A stretch of 64,000 bases of DNA from Natranaerofaba carboxydovora (lineage in GTDB: Bacteria > Bacillota > Natranaerobiia > Natranaerobiales > Natranaerofabaceae), in assembly GCF_022539405.1 (NCBI RefSeq), contig NZ_CP054394.1, positions 2,860,501-2,924,500 of the forward strand. The letters run 5' to 3'. Below are positions 30,883 to 40,516 of the stretch, in pieces. The translations under genes were made by a program, and so were the position numbers. The first letter of the stretch is position 1. Each line of letters starts with the position of its first letter. The notes beneath the pieces are model-generated. The model was not told the origin of the DNA. It saw nothing but the letters and a program-made list of their open reading frames with translations, and made no database searches.

Positions 30883-32493
30883 TTAGTCTTCTCCTAAAAC
30901 TACATGACATAAATTTGTTGAATGATCCCCGATACGTTCAAAGTTGCTTAATATATCAAGGTAAATTACTCCTGATGATGGATGGCAGCGCTTTTCATTT
31001 AACCTTGTGATATGATGCTTTCTCATTATTTTTTCCATTTCATCAATTACATCATCATACTCGATCATTTCTCTTGCTTTGTCCGCATCATTATTTTCAA
31101 GCGCTTCTACTGTCTCTATATACATTTTGTGCACTTTTTCGAAAAACTCTTGAAGCTCTTCTATGGCAGTATCTGTAAAGGGCAGGTTGTCTTCTATTCT
31201 GTTCTGGGCAAGACCAATTAAGTTTTCACTGTGATCCCCTACCCTTTCTATATCATTAACAGCATTCATAAGGCTTGTAAGCTGTCTTGATTGACTAACA
31301 GTCAAGGCATTATGGGAAATCTCAGAAAGGTATACGGTGATTTCTTTTTCTAATTGGTCCACTATAGTTTCTTTTTGCTGAACAGACTGCATTTTTTTGC
31401 CATCAGAAGTCACGAAAGCATCAAAAGCCTCCTCTACCATTTCTCCTGCAATCTTTGCCATTCTCACAACTTCATTTCTAGCATTTGCAATAGCTACAGT
31501 AGGTGTTCCAAGGACCCTTTTATCAAGATATTTACTGCCATGTTCTATATTTAGCTCTTCACCTGGAACAAGTTTTTTCATCAGCCTGGCAAATTGACTT
31601 GTAAAAGGTAAAAATATCAATGCCGCTCCAAGGTTAAAAATGGTATGTGCGTTAGCCACCTGTCTGGGCACAGTATCTGCAGTCATCTGAACCAAATCTG
31701 AAAACACTGGCAAAATCAACAAGAAAAAAAGCGTTCCAATTAAATTAAATGTTATATGAGCTGTGGCTGTTCTTTTGGCGCTTAAGTTAGCACCAATTCC
31801 AGCAATCAAAGTTGTTGCACAAGTCCCTATGTTGGTACCCATAATAAGCGCAAGGCCCGACTCAAAATCCAAAAGCCCTTGAAGGGTAAGAGCAATTATT
31901 ACACCTGAAGCAGCACTACTTGACTGGACCATGACAGTAAAAACCGCCCCGGCCAAAACTCCTAATATTGGAATTTCACCAAAACGTTCTAATAAGTTTA
32001 AAAAAAGTGGTTCTTCACTTAAAGGTGCCATTGAATCGCTAAGAAGGGTCATACCCAAAAATAGTATACCAAAGCCCAAGGTTGCCTTCCCTATGTTTTT
32101 CTTAACCCTTCTTTTTGAAAACATAAAGAAAGCCATGCCTACTGCAATTGCAGGCAAAGCAAATTTGCCAAGATCAAAGGAAACCACCTGTGCTGTAATA
32201 GTCGTACCTATATTAGCACCAAAAATCGTTCCCACTGCCTGGCCGAGTCCAATAAGCCCGGCATTAACAAAACTAACCACCATTACAGTACTTGTACTAC
32301 TACTTTGCACCAAAACTGTCAAACCTATGCCGGTTAGCATTGCTACAAAGGGGTTTATCGTCAAAACTTCTAAAATGTTCCTAAGCTTGTCCCCAGCAGC
32401 CTTTTGCATGCCTTCTGCCATTATGTGTATACCATAAATGAAAAGGCCCAGGCCTCCAAGTACACCAGTTATTATCTGGGTGAATAAATCCAA
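30883..32493 (-). CDS. Na+/phosphate cotransporter family protein with PhoU-like tail
   Basis: About 536 residues from TTG 32493, seven bases after GGGAGG; the frame extends nine codons further. The N-terminal 310 residues have many membrane helices and two Na/Pi repeat motifs: TVLVQSSSTSTVMVVSFV and TVMVQSSSAASGVIIAL (QSSS). The C-terminal 200 residues are a PhoU-like helical domain (NDIERVGDHSENLIGLAQ and FERIGDHSTNLC). Phosphate import driven by sodium fits the sodium-based energetics of the host. It lies beside the Fur-family gene but no regulatory link is shown. Confidence 0.9.
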   Translation of the reverse strand: MDLFTQIITGVLGGLGLFIYGIHIMAEGMQKAAGDKLRNILEVLTINPFVAMLTGIGLTVLVQSSSTSTVMVVSFVNAGLIGLGQAVGTIFGANIGTTITAQVVSFDLGKFALPAIAVGMAFFMFSKRRVKKNIGKATLGFGILFLGMTLLSDSMAPLSEEPLFLNLLERFGEIPILGVLAGAVFTVMVQSSSAASGVIIALTLQGLLDFESGLALIMGTNIGTCATTLIAGIGANLSAKRTATAHITFNLIGTLFFLLILPVFSDLVQMTADTVPRQVANAHTIFNLGAALIFLPFTSQFARLMKKLVPGEELNIEHGSKYLDKRVLGTPTVAIANARNEVVRMAKIAGEMVEEAFDAFVTSDGKKMQSVQQKETIVDQLEKEITVYLSEISHNALTVSQSRQLTSLMNAVNDIERVGDHSENLIGLAQNRIEDNLPFTDTAIEELQEFFEKVHKMYIETVEALENNDADKAREMIEYDDVIDEMEKIMRKHHITRLNEKRCHPSSGVIYLDILSNFERIGDHSTNLCHVVLGED

Positions 32494-32583
32494 GATAAGA
32501 CCTCCCGCAAAATCCAACAATATTTGCTACATTTTGATTATAATTTAAACTTAGGACATTAGCAACATGAGTAATTATCCAAT

Positions 32584-33306
32584 TTACAATAAATTATTCA
32601 GCCATTCGAAGATAAAGAACTTTATTTGTTTATCTGCTTCAGTTTTAACTTCTTTCTCTTCAACTTCATCATCTTGCGATTTTCCTTCTTCTAATTCTTT
32701 TTTGCTTTCATCATGAAAATCATCTCTTACAGCCAAGTCAACGTAACATAAAGGAGGAAATAAAACACACCACCAATTTTCCCCTTGACCTTCACCAATT
32801 ACTACATTAAACGAAATGTATTTGTCCCCTTCTAAAACTCCATTATAGTAACGCCTTGTAGGGAAATATTCTTCTTTAACTTTTGTTTCTACTTCATAAT
32901 TGTAACCTTTTTTGTCTAAAAAATCTTCTATTTCACTGGATATTTCAAACTTTTTAGTATGAAGTTTCTTTTCAGCTTTTTCTACATCATCAATATTATC
33001 TAACTCACCATCTAATTTTTCTGTAATTAAATCTCTTATATCGAGTTTTAATTTTTGATCTTCGCTGCTATCACTGTTTGCAAGAACGTGAAGCCGGATA
33101 ATATTTTCATCCCTTAGTGCACTATATACTCCTTCATCTGAAGTTTCATTAATTTGATTATGAGAAGCAAATAAATAAGGATTAGAAGCTACCTCAGAAT
33201 ATATACACTGGTATACTCCTATAACCAAACTTATAACACCTAGAAGTACAAAAAAACATTTTATATTATACTTTTGTCCTTTTATTTTATTCAATATTCG
33301 ACCCAT
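32584..33306 (-). CDS. spoIIR: Stage II sporulation protein R
   Basis: The 240 residues have one N-terminal membrane segment (about 17-34) and the SpoIIR block IIRLHVLANSDSSEDQKLKL, then YFPTRRYYNG and ENWWCVLFPPLCYVDLA. SpoIIR is made in the forespore, exported to the septum, and triggers processing of pro-sigma-E. Its ATG overlaps the end of sigG by about 20 bases, so the two are probably co-translated. The C-terminal acidic linker is longer than in Bacillus. Confidence 0.92.
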   Translation of the reverse strand: MGRILNKIKGQKYNIKCFFVLLGVISLVIGVYQCIYSEVASNPYLFASHNQINETSDEGVYSALRDENIIRLHVLANSDSSEDQKLKLDIRDLITEKLDGELDNIDDVEKAEKKLHTKKFEISSEIEDFLDKKGYNYEVETKVKEEYFPTRRYYNGVLEGDKYISFNVVIGEGQGENWWCVLFPPLCYVDLAVRDDFHDESKKELEEGKSQDDEVEEKEVKTEADKQIKFFIFEWLNNLL

Positions 33307-34102
33307 CTACGCTCTCCCCCTGCTTCTCTGCTAAAGATTTTTTCAAAGCTTTCAAAGATGTTTTTTCAAGTCTTGATACCTGAGCCTGGGAAATATTTAA
33401 TTCACTAGAAACTTCCTCCTGAGTTTTGCCCTGGAAAAACCTCAGTATCAAAAGCTCTCTCTTTTTTTCTGGCAGCTTGTCTAAAGCTTCCTTCAGTGCC
33501 AAATTTTCAATCCAGGAATCAAAGGTCTCTTTTTCATCTTGAATTTGGTCGAGAACAAGTAAAGGCTCAGTACTATCTGAGAAAACCGGTTCGTGCAAAC
33601 TCATAGGTGTATTGTTAGCATTCATAGCCAGTACAACTTCTTCAGAAGAGATAGATAGTTCATCTGCAATCTCTTCAAGGGTAGGCTCTTTTTCTTTATC
33701 TTTAGACAATTTTTCTTTGGCCCTTGTTATATCTTGACCTAAGTTTTTTAACGAACGGCTTATTCTTATTGAGTTATTATCCCTTAAATATCTTTTTATC
33801 TCACCGATTATCATTGGAACCGCATAAGTAGAAAACTTGACATTATGTGTCGGGTCAAAGTTATTAACCGCTTTTAATAATCCTATACAACCAACTTGAA
33901 AAAGGTCGTCCATATTTTCATTACGATTCTTAAATTTTTTTAAAACACTTAGTACCAGCCTTAAATTCCCCTGTATAATTGTTGTTTTAGCTTTTTCATC
34001 TCCATTCTTGTAGCGCCAAAAGAGTTCTTCTTGTTCTTTAGAATCCAAAACCGGTAGTTTAAAGCTATTTACACCACTAATGGTAACTTTTTTTAGTTTA
34101 AT
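33287..34102 (-). CDS. sigG: RNA polymerase sigma-G factor with apparent ATT start
   Basis: About 271 residues from the ATT at 34100-34102. The protein has sigma-70 region 2 (DLFQVGCIGLLKAVNNFD, then KFSTYAVPMIIGEIKRYLRD), region 3 and region 4 (QGKTQEEVSSELNISQAQ, then VSRLEK). KVTISGVNSFKLPVL matches the very start of Bacillus sigma-G. The longer frame starts at TTG 34156 with no ribosome site, whereas AAAGGAGGGG lies six bases before the ATT; its codons would be read through as protein in the longer form. Sigma-G runs late forespore genes. It overlaps spoIIR. Confidence 0.92.
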   Translation of the reverse strand: MKLKKVTISGVNSFKLPVLDSKEQEELFWRYKNGDEKAKTTIIQGNLRLVLSVLKKFKNRNENMDDLFQVGCIGLLKAVNNFDPTHNVKFSTYAVPMIIGEIKRYLRDNNSIRISRSLKNLGQDITRAKEKLSKDKEKEPTLEEIADELSISSEEVVLAMNANNTPMSLHEPVFSDSTEPLLVLDQIQDEKETFDSWIENLALKEALDKLPEKKRELLILRFFQGKTQEEVSSELNISQAQVSRLEKTSLKALKKSLAEKQGESVDGSNIE

Positions 34103-34250
34103 TTTTCTCCCCTCCTTTCCTTCCTTCAATTTCCTTCTATTGTGAAGTATTGCCAAATGTTAAATGATTTAGACATTAAATTGTAAATTTTTTTAATAGA
34201 ATTAATTTGATATAATAGGGACGACTATATTATTCGAAGGGAGAATACAC

Positions 34251-34670
34251 ATGGCAAAGCTAACGAGGTTTGGGATATCTATACCGGAAACACTTCTCGT
34301 GGAATTTGATAAAGTAATAAATAGGAAGGGATATCCTAATAGAAGTGAGGCTATAAGGGACCTTATAAGGGAACACTTAATTGAAAAGGAATGGACAGAC
34401 GACAGGGAGGAAGTAGCAGGAACTGTCACACTAGTATATGACCATCATGTTAAGGGGCTAACCAACCATCTAGTAGCTCTGCAGCATGATTATCATGATA
34501 TGATCTTATCCACAATGCATATACACCTAGATCATGATAACTGTCTAGAGGTTCTTGTAGTTAAAGGAAAAGCAAAGAGGGCTCAGGAAATGGTAGAGCA
34601 GATGACCACAGTAAAAGGTGTAAAACATGGAAAGTTTACAATGACCTCAACAGGAAAAAATATTTCATAA
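34251..34670 (+). CDS. nikR: Nickel-responsive regulator NikR
   Basis: The 139 residues have an N-terminal ribbon-helix-helix (RFGISIPETLLVEFDKVI) and a C-terminal ACT-like nickel domain. The nickel ligands appear kept: His in LQHDYHD, two His in MHIHLDHD and Cys in DNCLEVLV. NikR represses nickel uptake genes when nickel is plentiful. A TATAAT box lies at 34211-34216, but I see no clear -35 or operator palindrome. It is divergent from sigG and ends at a strong terminator. No nickel transporter is adjacent. Confidence 0.93.
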   Translation: MAKLTRFGISIPETLLVEFDKVINRKGYPNRSEAIRDLIREHLIEKEWTDDREEVAGTVTLVYDHHVKGLTNHLVALQHDYHDMILSTMHIHLDHDNCLEVLVVKGKAKRAQEMVEQMTTVKGVKHGKFTMTSTGKNIS

Positions 34671-34671
34671 A

Positions 34672-34702
34672 AAAAAAGAAGCGGATACCGCTTCTTTTTT
34701 TA
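34672..34702 (+). terminator. Terminator after nikR
   Basis: A 13-bp perfect stem AAAAAAGAAGCGG (34672-34684) and CCGCTTCTTTTTT (34688-34700) with a three-base loop, ending in a T run. Confidence 0.9.
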
Positions 34703-34722
34703 AGCTTTATATATTTCATGTT

Positions 34723-34772
34723 AATTGTTGGTGTTCTTAAGAACGGGCATGTTACCAACGTATCGCAAGAGC
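34723..34772. repeat. Small palindromic sequence between nikR and prmC
   Basis: A perfect 12-base palindrome GTTCTTAAGAAC lies inside a wider GTTGGT...ACCAAC inverted pair. The part GTTACCAACGTATCGCAAGA (34751-34770) closely resembles GCTACCAACGTGTTGCAAGA at 48393-48412. Role unknown; possibly a second minor repeat type. Confidence 0.3.
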
Positions 34773-34794
34773 TTTTTATTAATTATTTTTAATC

Positions 34795-35664
34795 TCATAT
34801 TTTAACTTTTATAATTCTAGGACGATTAGCTAAATCTCTTATAATACAGGTATTTTCTTCTTCCAAAAAAAGTTCTAAAACCTGTTCTTTTTGACTTTCC
34901 CCTATTTCTAACAACATAACACCATCTGAAGTTAAGTATTTTTTATATTCTTCTTTTATTTTTTTATAGTAATATAAGCCATCTTCCCCACCATCTAGTG
35001 CAATTTTTGGTTCTTTATTTACTTCATCTGATAGATTTTTCATCTCAGAAGTAGGTATATATGGTGGATTTGCTACTATTAGATGAAAACCTTTATTTTG
35101 GGGAAAGGAAGAAAAAATATCGCTTTTCTTAAATACTATCTTTTCGTCACTTAATTGCAGCTTATTTTTGTTTTTCCTGGCAACATTTAATACTTCTTCT
35201 GAAACATCACTGGCATATATTTTTAATCCATCTTGCAACATCGCAAGGGATAGACCTATAGCTCCACTACCTGTAAAAGGTTCTAAAACAAATAACGGAG
35301 GAGAATATTTTTCATTTAGCTCATCGATTGATTTTAAACACTCTTCAACAAGGAGTTCTGTTTCAGGACGGGGAACCAATACATTTTCATCAACACTAAA
35401 CATAAAGCCCATAAACTCCTTTTCCCCGGTCAAATAGTGATACGGAACACCTTCAGCTCTTTTTTTAATCAACTGCTCAAATTCCTGTGCTTTAGAATTT
35501 GTCAATTCGTATTCTGGATAGGTATAAATTATTGCCCTGTCAAAATTTAGAACATATGCTAAAATATAATCGACCTCAGAATATATATCATTTATTTTAT
35601 TTTTTTCCTTAAAATAATTATAGGCCCATTGCCGGGCCTTCTCTATAGTTAAGCTCATCTTCAA
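34795..35664 (-). CDS. prmC: Peptide chain release factor N5-glutamine methyltransferase
   Basis: The 289 residues have an N-terminal helical domain and a Rossmann methyltransferase with PRPETELLVEECL, LEPFTGSGAIGLSLA (SAM site) and the NPPYIP catalytic motif. It methylates the Gln of the GGQ motif in RF1/RF2. It lies right after prfA, its substrate gene, as in Bacillus. TTG start six bases after GGGAG. Here the first SAM box reads FTGSGAIG rather than GTGSGAI. Confidence 0.93.
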   Translation of the reverse strand: MKMSLTIEKARQWAYNYFKEKNKINDIYSEVDYILAYVLNFDRAIIYTYPEYELTNSKAQEFEQLIKKRAEGVPYHYLTGEKEFMGFMFSVDENVLVPRPETELLVEECLKSIDELNEKYSPPLFVLEPFTGSGAIGLSLAMLQDGLKIYASDVSEEVLNVARKNKNKLQLSDEKIVFKKSDIFSSFPQNKGFHLIVANPPYIPTSEMKNLSDEVNKEPKIALDGGEDGLYYYKKIKEEYKKYLTSDGVMLLEIGESQKEQVLELFLEEENTCIIRDLANRPRIIKVKI

Positions 35665-35694
35665 TTATATCTCCCTACAATTTTTACTCTTCTT

Positions 35695-36762
35695 CTATTC
35701 TACTTCCTGTAAAAGCTCGGCCTTCTCATACATAACTAACTTCTCAATAAGCTCTTCAATCTCGCCTTCAAGTATATGTTCTAATTTATGAAGGGTCAGG
35801 TTTATCCTATGATCAGTCACACGGCCCTGCGGGAAGTTATAAGTTCTAATTCTTTCACTTCTGTCCCCGCTTCCAACCTGGCTTTTTCTGGCCTCAGCTT
35901 CTTCTTCTTCTTTTTCTTGTTGATATTTATCAAGTAGCCTTGCCTTAAGAACCCGCATCGCCTTTGCTTTATTTTTGTGCTGGGATTTTTCATCCTGACA
36001 GCTAACCACTATTCCTGTGGGTTCGTGGGTTATTCTTACGGCAGACTGAGTAGTATTAACACTTTGCCCTCCCGGACCAGTAGAACAAAAAGTATCTATA
36101 CGCAGGTCTTTCTGTTCAATCTCGACGTCTACATCTTCTGCTTCAGGTAACACTGCAACAGTAGCAGTAGAGGTATGAATCCTTCCTCCTGATTCAGTTG
36201 AAGGGATTCTCTGTACCCTGTGAACACCACTTTCATATTTTAATTTTGAAAAAGCACCTTTCCCTTTTACAAAAAACACCACTTCTTTAAAGCCTTTCAT
36301 ATCGGTTTGGTGTGAATCAACGATCTCTACCTTCCAGTTGTTTAGCTCTGCATATTTAGAGTACATCCTAAAAAGATCACCTGCAAATAAGGCAGCCTCA
36401 TCACCACCTGTTCCTGCCCTAATTTCAACAAAAACGTTTTTGTCATCATTTGGATCTTTAGGTACCATCAGCATCTTTATTTCTTCTTCTAAAGATGCTT
36501 TTTTATCTTCAAGCTCCTCTACCTCCTGCTTGAAAGATTCTTTCATCTCATCGTCAGCTTCCTCATCAAGAAGTTCCCTGGCATCTTCTACGTCTTCTTT
36601 GACTTTTTTATATTCATTGTATTTTTCTATTATATCTTTTAGAGAAGAATATTCCTTTGAATATTCTTTAAACGTTCCCTGATCATTAATGATCTCAGGG
36701 TCTGACATTAACTTTTCTAATTCTTTAAATCTATTTTCAAGTGATTCTAGCTTATCAAACAT
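35695..36762 (-). CDS. prfA: Peptide chain release factor 1
   Basis: The 355 residues are full length. [15 protein letters not shown] contains the GGQ motif (231-233) that triggers peptide release at [26 protein letters not shown] lies in the codon-reading region. The usual PAT/PxT recognition tripeptide appears here as PST. ATG start behind GAGGTG. It is followed by prmC with a 30-base gap. Confidence 0.96.
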   Translation of the reverse strand: MFDKLESLENRFKELEKLMSDPEIINDQGTFKEYSKEYSSLKDIIEKYNEYKKVKEDVEDARELLDEEADDEMKESFKQEVEELEDKKASLEEEIKMLMVPKDPNDDKNVFVEIRAGTGGDEAALFAGDLFRMYSKYAELNNWKVEIVDSHQTDMKGFKEVVFFVKGKGAFSKLKYESGVHRVQRIPSTESGGRIHTSTATVAVLPEAEDVDVEIEQKDLRIDTFCSTGPGGQSVNTTQSAVRITHEPTGIVVSCQDEKSQHKNKAKAMRVLKARLLDKYQQEKEEEEAEARKSQVGSGDRSERIRTYNFPQGRVTDHRINLTLHKLEHILEGEIEELIEKLVMYEKAELLQEVE

Positions 36763-36830
36763 CTTTACACCTCACAAAAATTCCAATTTAACCTGATTTA
36801 TCAAAATTAAATTCTAAATACTTTAATTTC

Positions 36831-37697
36831 TTAAGTCTGCTTTTTTTCTTCGATAGTTTCTAAAGCTCTAATAGCAACTTCTAACTGCTGTTTATCTGGT
36901 TCTCTAGTAGTAAGCTTCTGCAAAAATAACCCTGGATACGATATCAGGCGTGTAATAAAATTATTTTTCCTTCCAGCAAACCTAATCACTTCATATGACA
37001 GACCAGCCACTATCGGCAGTATCAAAAGCCTAATGCCAAATCTGGCTAAAAGGTTTGGCCAGCCAAAAAAGGAAAATAGAATTATGCTTACCATCATAAC
37101 TATCAATAAAAAGCTTGTGCCACACCTGGGATGTAATGGGCTAAAATCTTTGGCATTTTCGGGAGTTAGTTCTTTGTTTGCTTCATGGCAGTGAATTACT
37201 TTATGCTCAGCTCCGTGATATTGGAACACTCGTTGAATGTCTTCAATACGTGAAATTGCAAGAACATATATCAAAAAGATACTAACCCTTACAACACCTT
37301 CTCCCAAATTTATATAAAAGGGAACCCCAATTGAGTTAGAGGCAAATCCCATTAAAAATGTAGGGAGAAAAAAGAACAGGCCGATACCCATTGTCAAAGC
37401 AAAAGCAATGGTCAAAAATAGCTGAAAGTTAGTTAGCTCCTCTTCGTCTTCGTCAAGAGCTTCATTGGCCGAATAGGTTAGAGTCTTAATCCCAAGAACA
37501 AGGGACTCAAAGAAAGCTACAATGCCTCTTAAAACAGGAGCTTTCAACATGGGGATCCTACTGCTGAGTGAATTCACCTCTTCAAATTTAAGAGAAATAT
37601 CTTCACCAGGCTTTCTAACGGCTACACAAACTTTTCCCTTGTCGCGCATCATTACACCTTCAATAACTGCTTGACCTCCTATTGGATCTTTGCCCAA
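36831..37697 (-). CDS. DUF1385 membrane protein (YqhQ-like)
   Basis: The 288 residues start GKDPIGGQAVIEGVMMRDKG, the family signature. FQYHGAEHKVIHCHEA and LHPRCGTSFLLIVMMVS are also typical. It has about four membrane helices. The many His/Cys residues suggest a metal, but the function is unknown. In many Clostridia this gene stands between rpmE and prfA, as here. TTG start nine bases after GGAGG. Confidence 0.88.
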   Translation of the reverse strand: MGKDPIGGQAVIEGVMMRDKGKVCVAVRKPGEDISLKFEEVNSLSSRIPMLKAPVLRGIVAFFESLVLGIKTLTYSANEALDEDEEELTNFQLFLTIAFALTMGIGLFFFLPTFLMGFASNSIGVPFYINLGEGVVRVSIFLIYVLAISRIEDIQRVFQYHGAEHKVIHCHEANKELTPENAKDFSPLHPRCGTSFLLIVMMVSIILFSFFGWPNLLARFGIRLLILPIVAGLSYEVIRFAGRKNNFITRLISYPGLFLQKLTTREPDKQQLEVAIRALETIEEKKQT

Positions 37698-37714
37698 TTT
37701 AAAAGACCTCCCCT

Positions 37715-37744
37715 ACAAAAATAGCAGAGCATAGCGGCCCTGCC
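37715..37744 (-). terminator. Terminator after rpmE
   Basis: GCAGAGC (37724-37730) pairs with GCCCTGC (37737-37743), one G-U pair, with a T run beyond it in the minus direction. It lies 14 bases past the rpmE stop. Confidence 0.6.
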
Positions 37745-37757
37745 ATAAATAAATTCT

Positions 37758-37958
37758 CTATTCAAGCCCATATTTTCTCTTAAATTTCTCAACTCGACCG
37801 CCACTATCAACAAATTTTTGTTTGCCAGTAAAGAATGGGTGGCAGTTGGAACAAATTTCTACACGCAAACTCTCTTTAGTAGAGCCTGTTTCAAAGCTAG
37901 CACCACAGGCACACTTTATAGTCGTCACTTCATATTTAGGTTGTATTTCTGCTTTCAT
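37758..37958 (-). CDS. rpmE: Ribosomal protein L31 (zinc-binding type)
   Basis: The 66 residues are standard L31 (C+ form): a CAC pair near residue 16 and CSNC near 37 form the zinc site; [20 protein letters not shown] and [10 protein letters not shown] are family blocks. It is located between rho and prfA as in Bacillus. ATG start behind GGAGAGGTG. Confidence 0.96.
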   Translation of the reverse strand: MKAEIQPKYEVTTIKCACGASFETGSTKESLRVEICSNCHPFFTGKQKFVDSGGRVEKFKRKYGLE

Positions 37959-38057
37959 TAATTTTCACCTCTCCTTCAAAATCCTCAAAAGTTGGCAAAG
38001 CTAATAATACCATAATATAATTTAAATGGCAATAGCACACTCAGAAACTTTTCACAT

Positions 38058-39302
38058 TCAAAAACTGTACATTTTCTTTAAAAATACTTCATTGCTTTCA
38101 GTCGTTTTAAGTTTTTCTACCACTGACTCGATAAAGTTTTCTGACGAGGTATCATTCATAGCCTTTCTAAGGCTCCATAATAACTCTAAATTATCACTAT
38201 CTATTAACAGCTCTTCTCTTCTCGTACCTGATCTAAATATATCGATCGCAGGGAAGATTCTTCTGTCAGCAAGCTTTCTGCTCAAATGAAGCTCCATGTT
38301 CCCTGTACCTTTAAATTCTTCATAAATTACATCATCCATTTTACTACCTGTCTCTACCAAAGCAGTGGAAAGTATTGTTAAACTTCCACCTTCTTCAATA
38401 TTTCTTGCAGCCCCAAAGAATTTTTTGGGTTTGTATAGAGCTGCCGGATCAATCCCTCCAGAAAGAGTCCTACCGCTTGGAGGTATTACTAAATTATACG
38501 CCCTTGCAAGTCTTGTCATTGAGTCTAAGAGTATGACTACATCTTTTTTGTGCTCAACTAATCTCTGAGCCCTTTCAAGAACAAGCTCTGCTAGCTTAAT
38601 ATGATTTTCCGGATAGTTATCAAATGTGGAACTTAAAACCTGACCATGAGCTGCTCTTTCAATATCTGTCACTTCTTCTGGGCGCTCATCTATTAATAAT
38701 ATTATAATTTCAACTTCCGGATGATTCTGTGCAATACAGTTAGCAAGCTGCTTTAATAATATAGTTTTCCCAGCTTTGGGCGGACTTACTATCATTCCCC
38801 TCTGCCCTTTCCCAATTGGGGCAAAAAGATCTATAATCCTTGGAGGATATAGATTTTGACTCACTTCTAACTTTAACCTAGAATCTGGATGTATAGGTGT
38901 TAAAGATGAAAATGAGTCTCTAGTAGAAGCTTCTTCAGGAGGCCTTGAGTTTACTGAAAAGACATGTAATAATGCCTTATATCTTTCCGAATCTTTTGGA
39001 GGCCTTACCTTACCTGCAACCAAGTCACCGGTACGAAGACCAAAGCGCCGAATTTGTGAAGCAGAAATATAGATATCATCACCACTAGAGAAAAAATCCT
39101 CCTGCCTTAAAAAACCATAACCATCTGGCATCACTTCAAGGACACCATTGGCAAACTGGTATCCATCATCCTCAATATCTTTTTCAATAATTTTAAAGAT
39201 AAGGTCACATTTTTTCAGTTTTGTATAGTTTTTCACATCATGTTCTGCTGCAATTTTTTGAAGTTCTGATAAGTTTTTCTGTTCTAGTTCTTTCATCTCC
39301 AT
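38058..39302 (-). CDS. rho: Transcription termination factor Rho
   Basis: The 414 residues comprise an N-terminal helical part and OSB fold ([37 protein letters not shown]), then the ATPase with Walker A PPKAGKT (174-180), [12 protein letters not shown] and the Q/R-loop region [16 protein letters not shown]. It releases RNA polymerase from untranslated RNA. No large insertion is present. ATG start behind AGGTGA. The gene lies between glpX and rpmE. Confidence 0.96.
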   Translation of the reverse strand: MEMKELEQKNLSELQKIAAEHDVKNYTKLKKCDLIFKIIEKDIEDDGYQFANGVLEVMPDGYGFLRQEDFFSSGDDIYISASQIRRFGLRTGDLVAGKVRPPKDSERYKALLHVFSVNSRPPEEASTRDSFSSLTPIHPDSRLKLEVSQNLYPPRIIDLFAPIGKGQRGMIVSPPKAGKTILLKQLANCIAQNHPEVEIIILLIDERPEEVTDIERAAHGQVLSSTFDNYPENHIKLAELVLERAQRLVEHKKDVVILLDSMTRLARAYNLVIPPSGRTLSGGIDPAALYKPKKFFGAARNIEEGGSLTILSTALVETGSKMDDVIYEEFKGTGNMELHLSRKLADRRIFPAIDIFRSGTRREELLIDSDNLELLWSLRKAMNDTSSENFIESVVEKLKTTESNEVFLKKMYSF

Positions 39303-39489
39303 AAAATGCTCACCTGGTTTCTAAAATTTAAATAGCTATAACCAGGTCGCACCTCCCTTCCTAATAATAAAAAAATTTCAAGCATTCTGATCTAAAAAAG
39401 GAAATTTATCACACAATAATCCTGGAATGTAAACTAAGAAGCTACCAAAAAAAGAAGTAAATGTGAAGTAAATGTGAGGCTTATAGTAC

Positions 39490-39516
39490 GGGGCAGTGAG
39501 TTTTATTCACTGCCCA
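39490..39516 (-). terminator. Hairpin at the end of glpX
   Basis: GGGCAGTGA and TCACTGCCC form a near-perfect stem around the glpX stop codon (39503-39505 lies in the loop). There is no long T run, so it could be a weak terminator or an mRNA-end stabiliser. Confidence 0.5.
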
Positions 39517-40471
39517 TAATATACTGAGGCTTTTTGTCAAGGCTATGTATAGCACTTACATACCTCATAGTTCCTGTTTTCTTTCTCATGACAAGAGAAT
39601 GAGTTCTAGCTTTATAATTCCCTTCATACCTAACACCTCTTAAAAGATCACCATCGGTTATGCCTGTAGCTGCAAACATAAGATCATCCCCACTAACTAG
39701 ATCTTCCATATCCAAAAACTTGTCAACATCTAAGCCCATCTCTTTTGCTTTATTTTCTTGTTTTTCATCTTTTGGCTTAAGCCTTGCCTGCATCTCTCCA
39801 TCTACACACGAAAGAGCAGCAGCAGCAAGTACTCCTTCAGGGGCACCACCTATCCCAAACAAAATATCAATCCCTGTATCAGGGATAGCAGCGGCTATAG
39901 CAGCAGATACATCACCATCACTTATAAGTTTGATCCTTGCTCCTGCTTCCCTAATCTCTTTTATTATATGTTCATGTCTAGGCCTGTCAAGAACAATCGC
40001 TACTACCTCTGAGAGTTTTTTCCCGTTGGCTTTTGCAACTGCGTTTAAATTTTCCTTGACTGACGCATCAAGGCTAACCTTTCCTTTAGCTTCTTTTCCA
40101 ACAGCAATTTTGTCCATATAAATGTCAGGTGCATGTAAAAGAGCACCTCTTGCGCCAACTGCAATAACAGCGAGGGCATTTGGAAGGCCTTTGGCGATTA
40201 AATTAGTCCCCTCTACTGGATCTACAGCAATATCTACCTTGTCTCCACCTTCTCCAACTTCTTCTCCAATATAAAGCATCGGGGCTTCATCCTTCTCCCC
40301 TTCACCTATAACCACTTTCCCGTCTATCTTAACCGTATCAAAAGCTCTTCTCATAGCATCCACCGCTGCCTGATCAGCACCTTCTTTATCGCCTTTACCC
40401 ATATATTCTGCAGCAGACATAGAAGCAGCTTCTGTCACCCTGGCAAACTCCAGGGAAAGTACTCTTTCCAT
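39503..40471 (-). CDS. glpX: Class II fructose-1,6-bisphosphatase GlpX
   Basis: The 322 residues contain VIGEGEKDEAPMLYIGEEVG, IAVDPVEGTNLIAKG, GRGALLHAPDIYMDK-type GARGALLHAPDIYMDKIA and FGIGGAPEGVLAAAAL, all family blocks with Asp/Glu metal ligands. It removes the 1-phosphate for gluconeogenesis. It sits beside tal and fba, so central sugar-phosphate genes are grouped here. ATG start; the ribosome site (AAAAGGGGGCC) is some 13 bases off. Confidence 0.95.
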   Translation of the reverse strand: MERVLSLEFARVTEAASMSAAEYMGKGDKEGADQAAVDAMRRAFDTVKIDGKVVIGEGEKDEAPMLYIGEEVGEGGDKVDIAVDPVEGTNLIAKGLPNALAVIAVGARGALLHAPDIYMDKIAVGKEAKGKVSLDASVKENLNAVAKANGKKLSEVVAIVLDRPRHEHIIKEIREAGARIKLISDGDVSAAIAAAIPDTGIDILFGIGGAPEGVLAAAALSCVDGEMQARLKPKDEKQENKAKEMGLDVDKFLDMEDLVSGDDLMFAATGITDGDLLRGVRYEGNYKARTHSLVMRKKTGTMRYVSAIHSLDKKPQYIMGSE

Positions 40472-40516
40472 TTTAAATCAAGGCCCCCTTTTTATTTCCT
40501 AGGAAATTTATAATGA

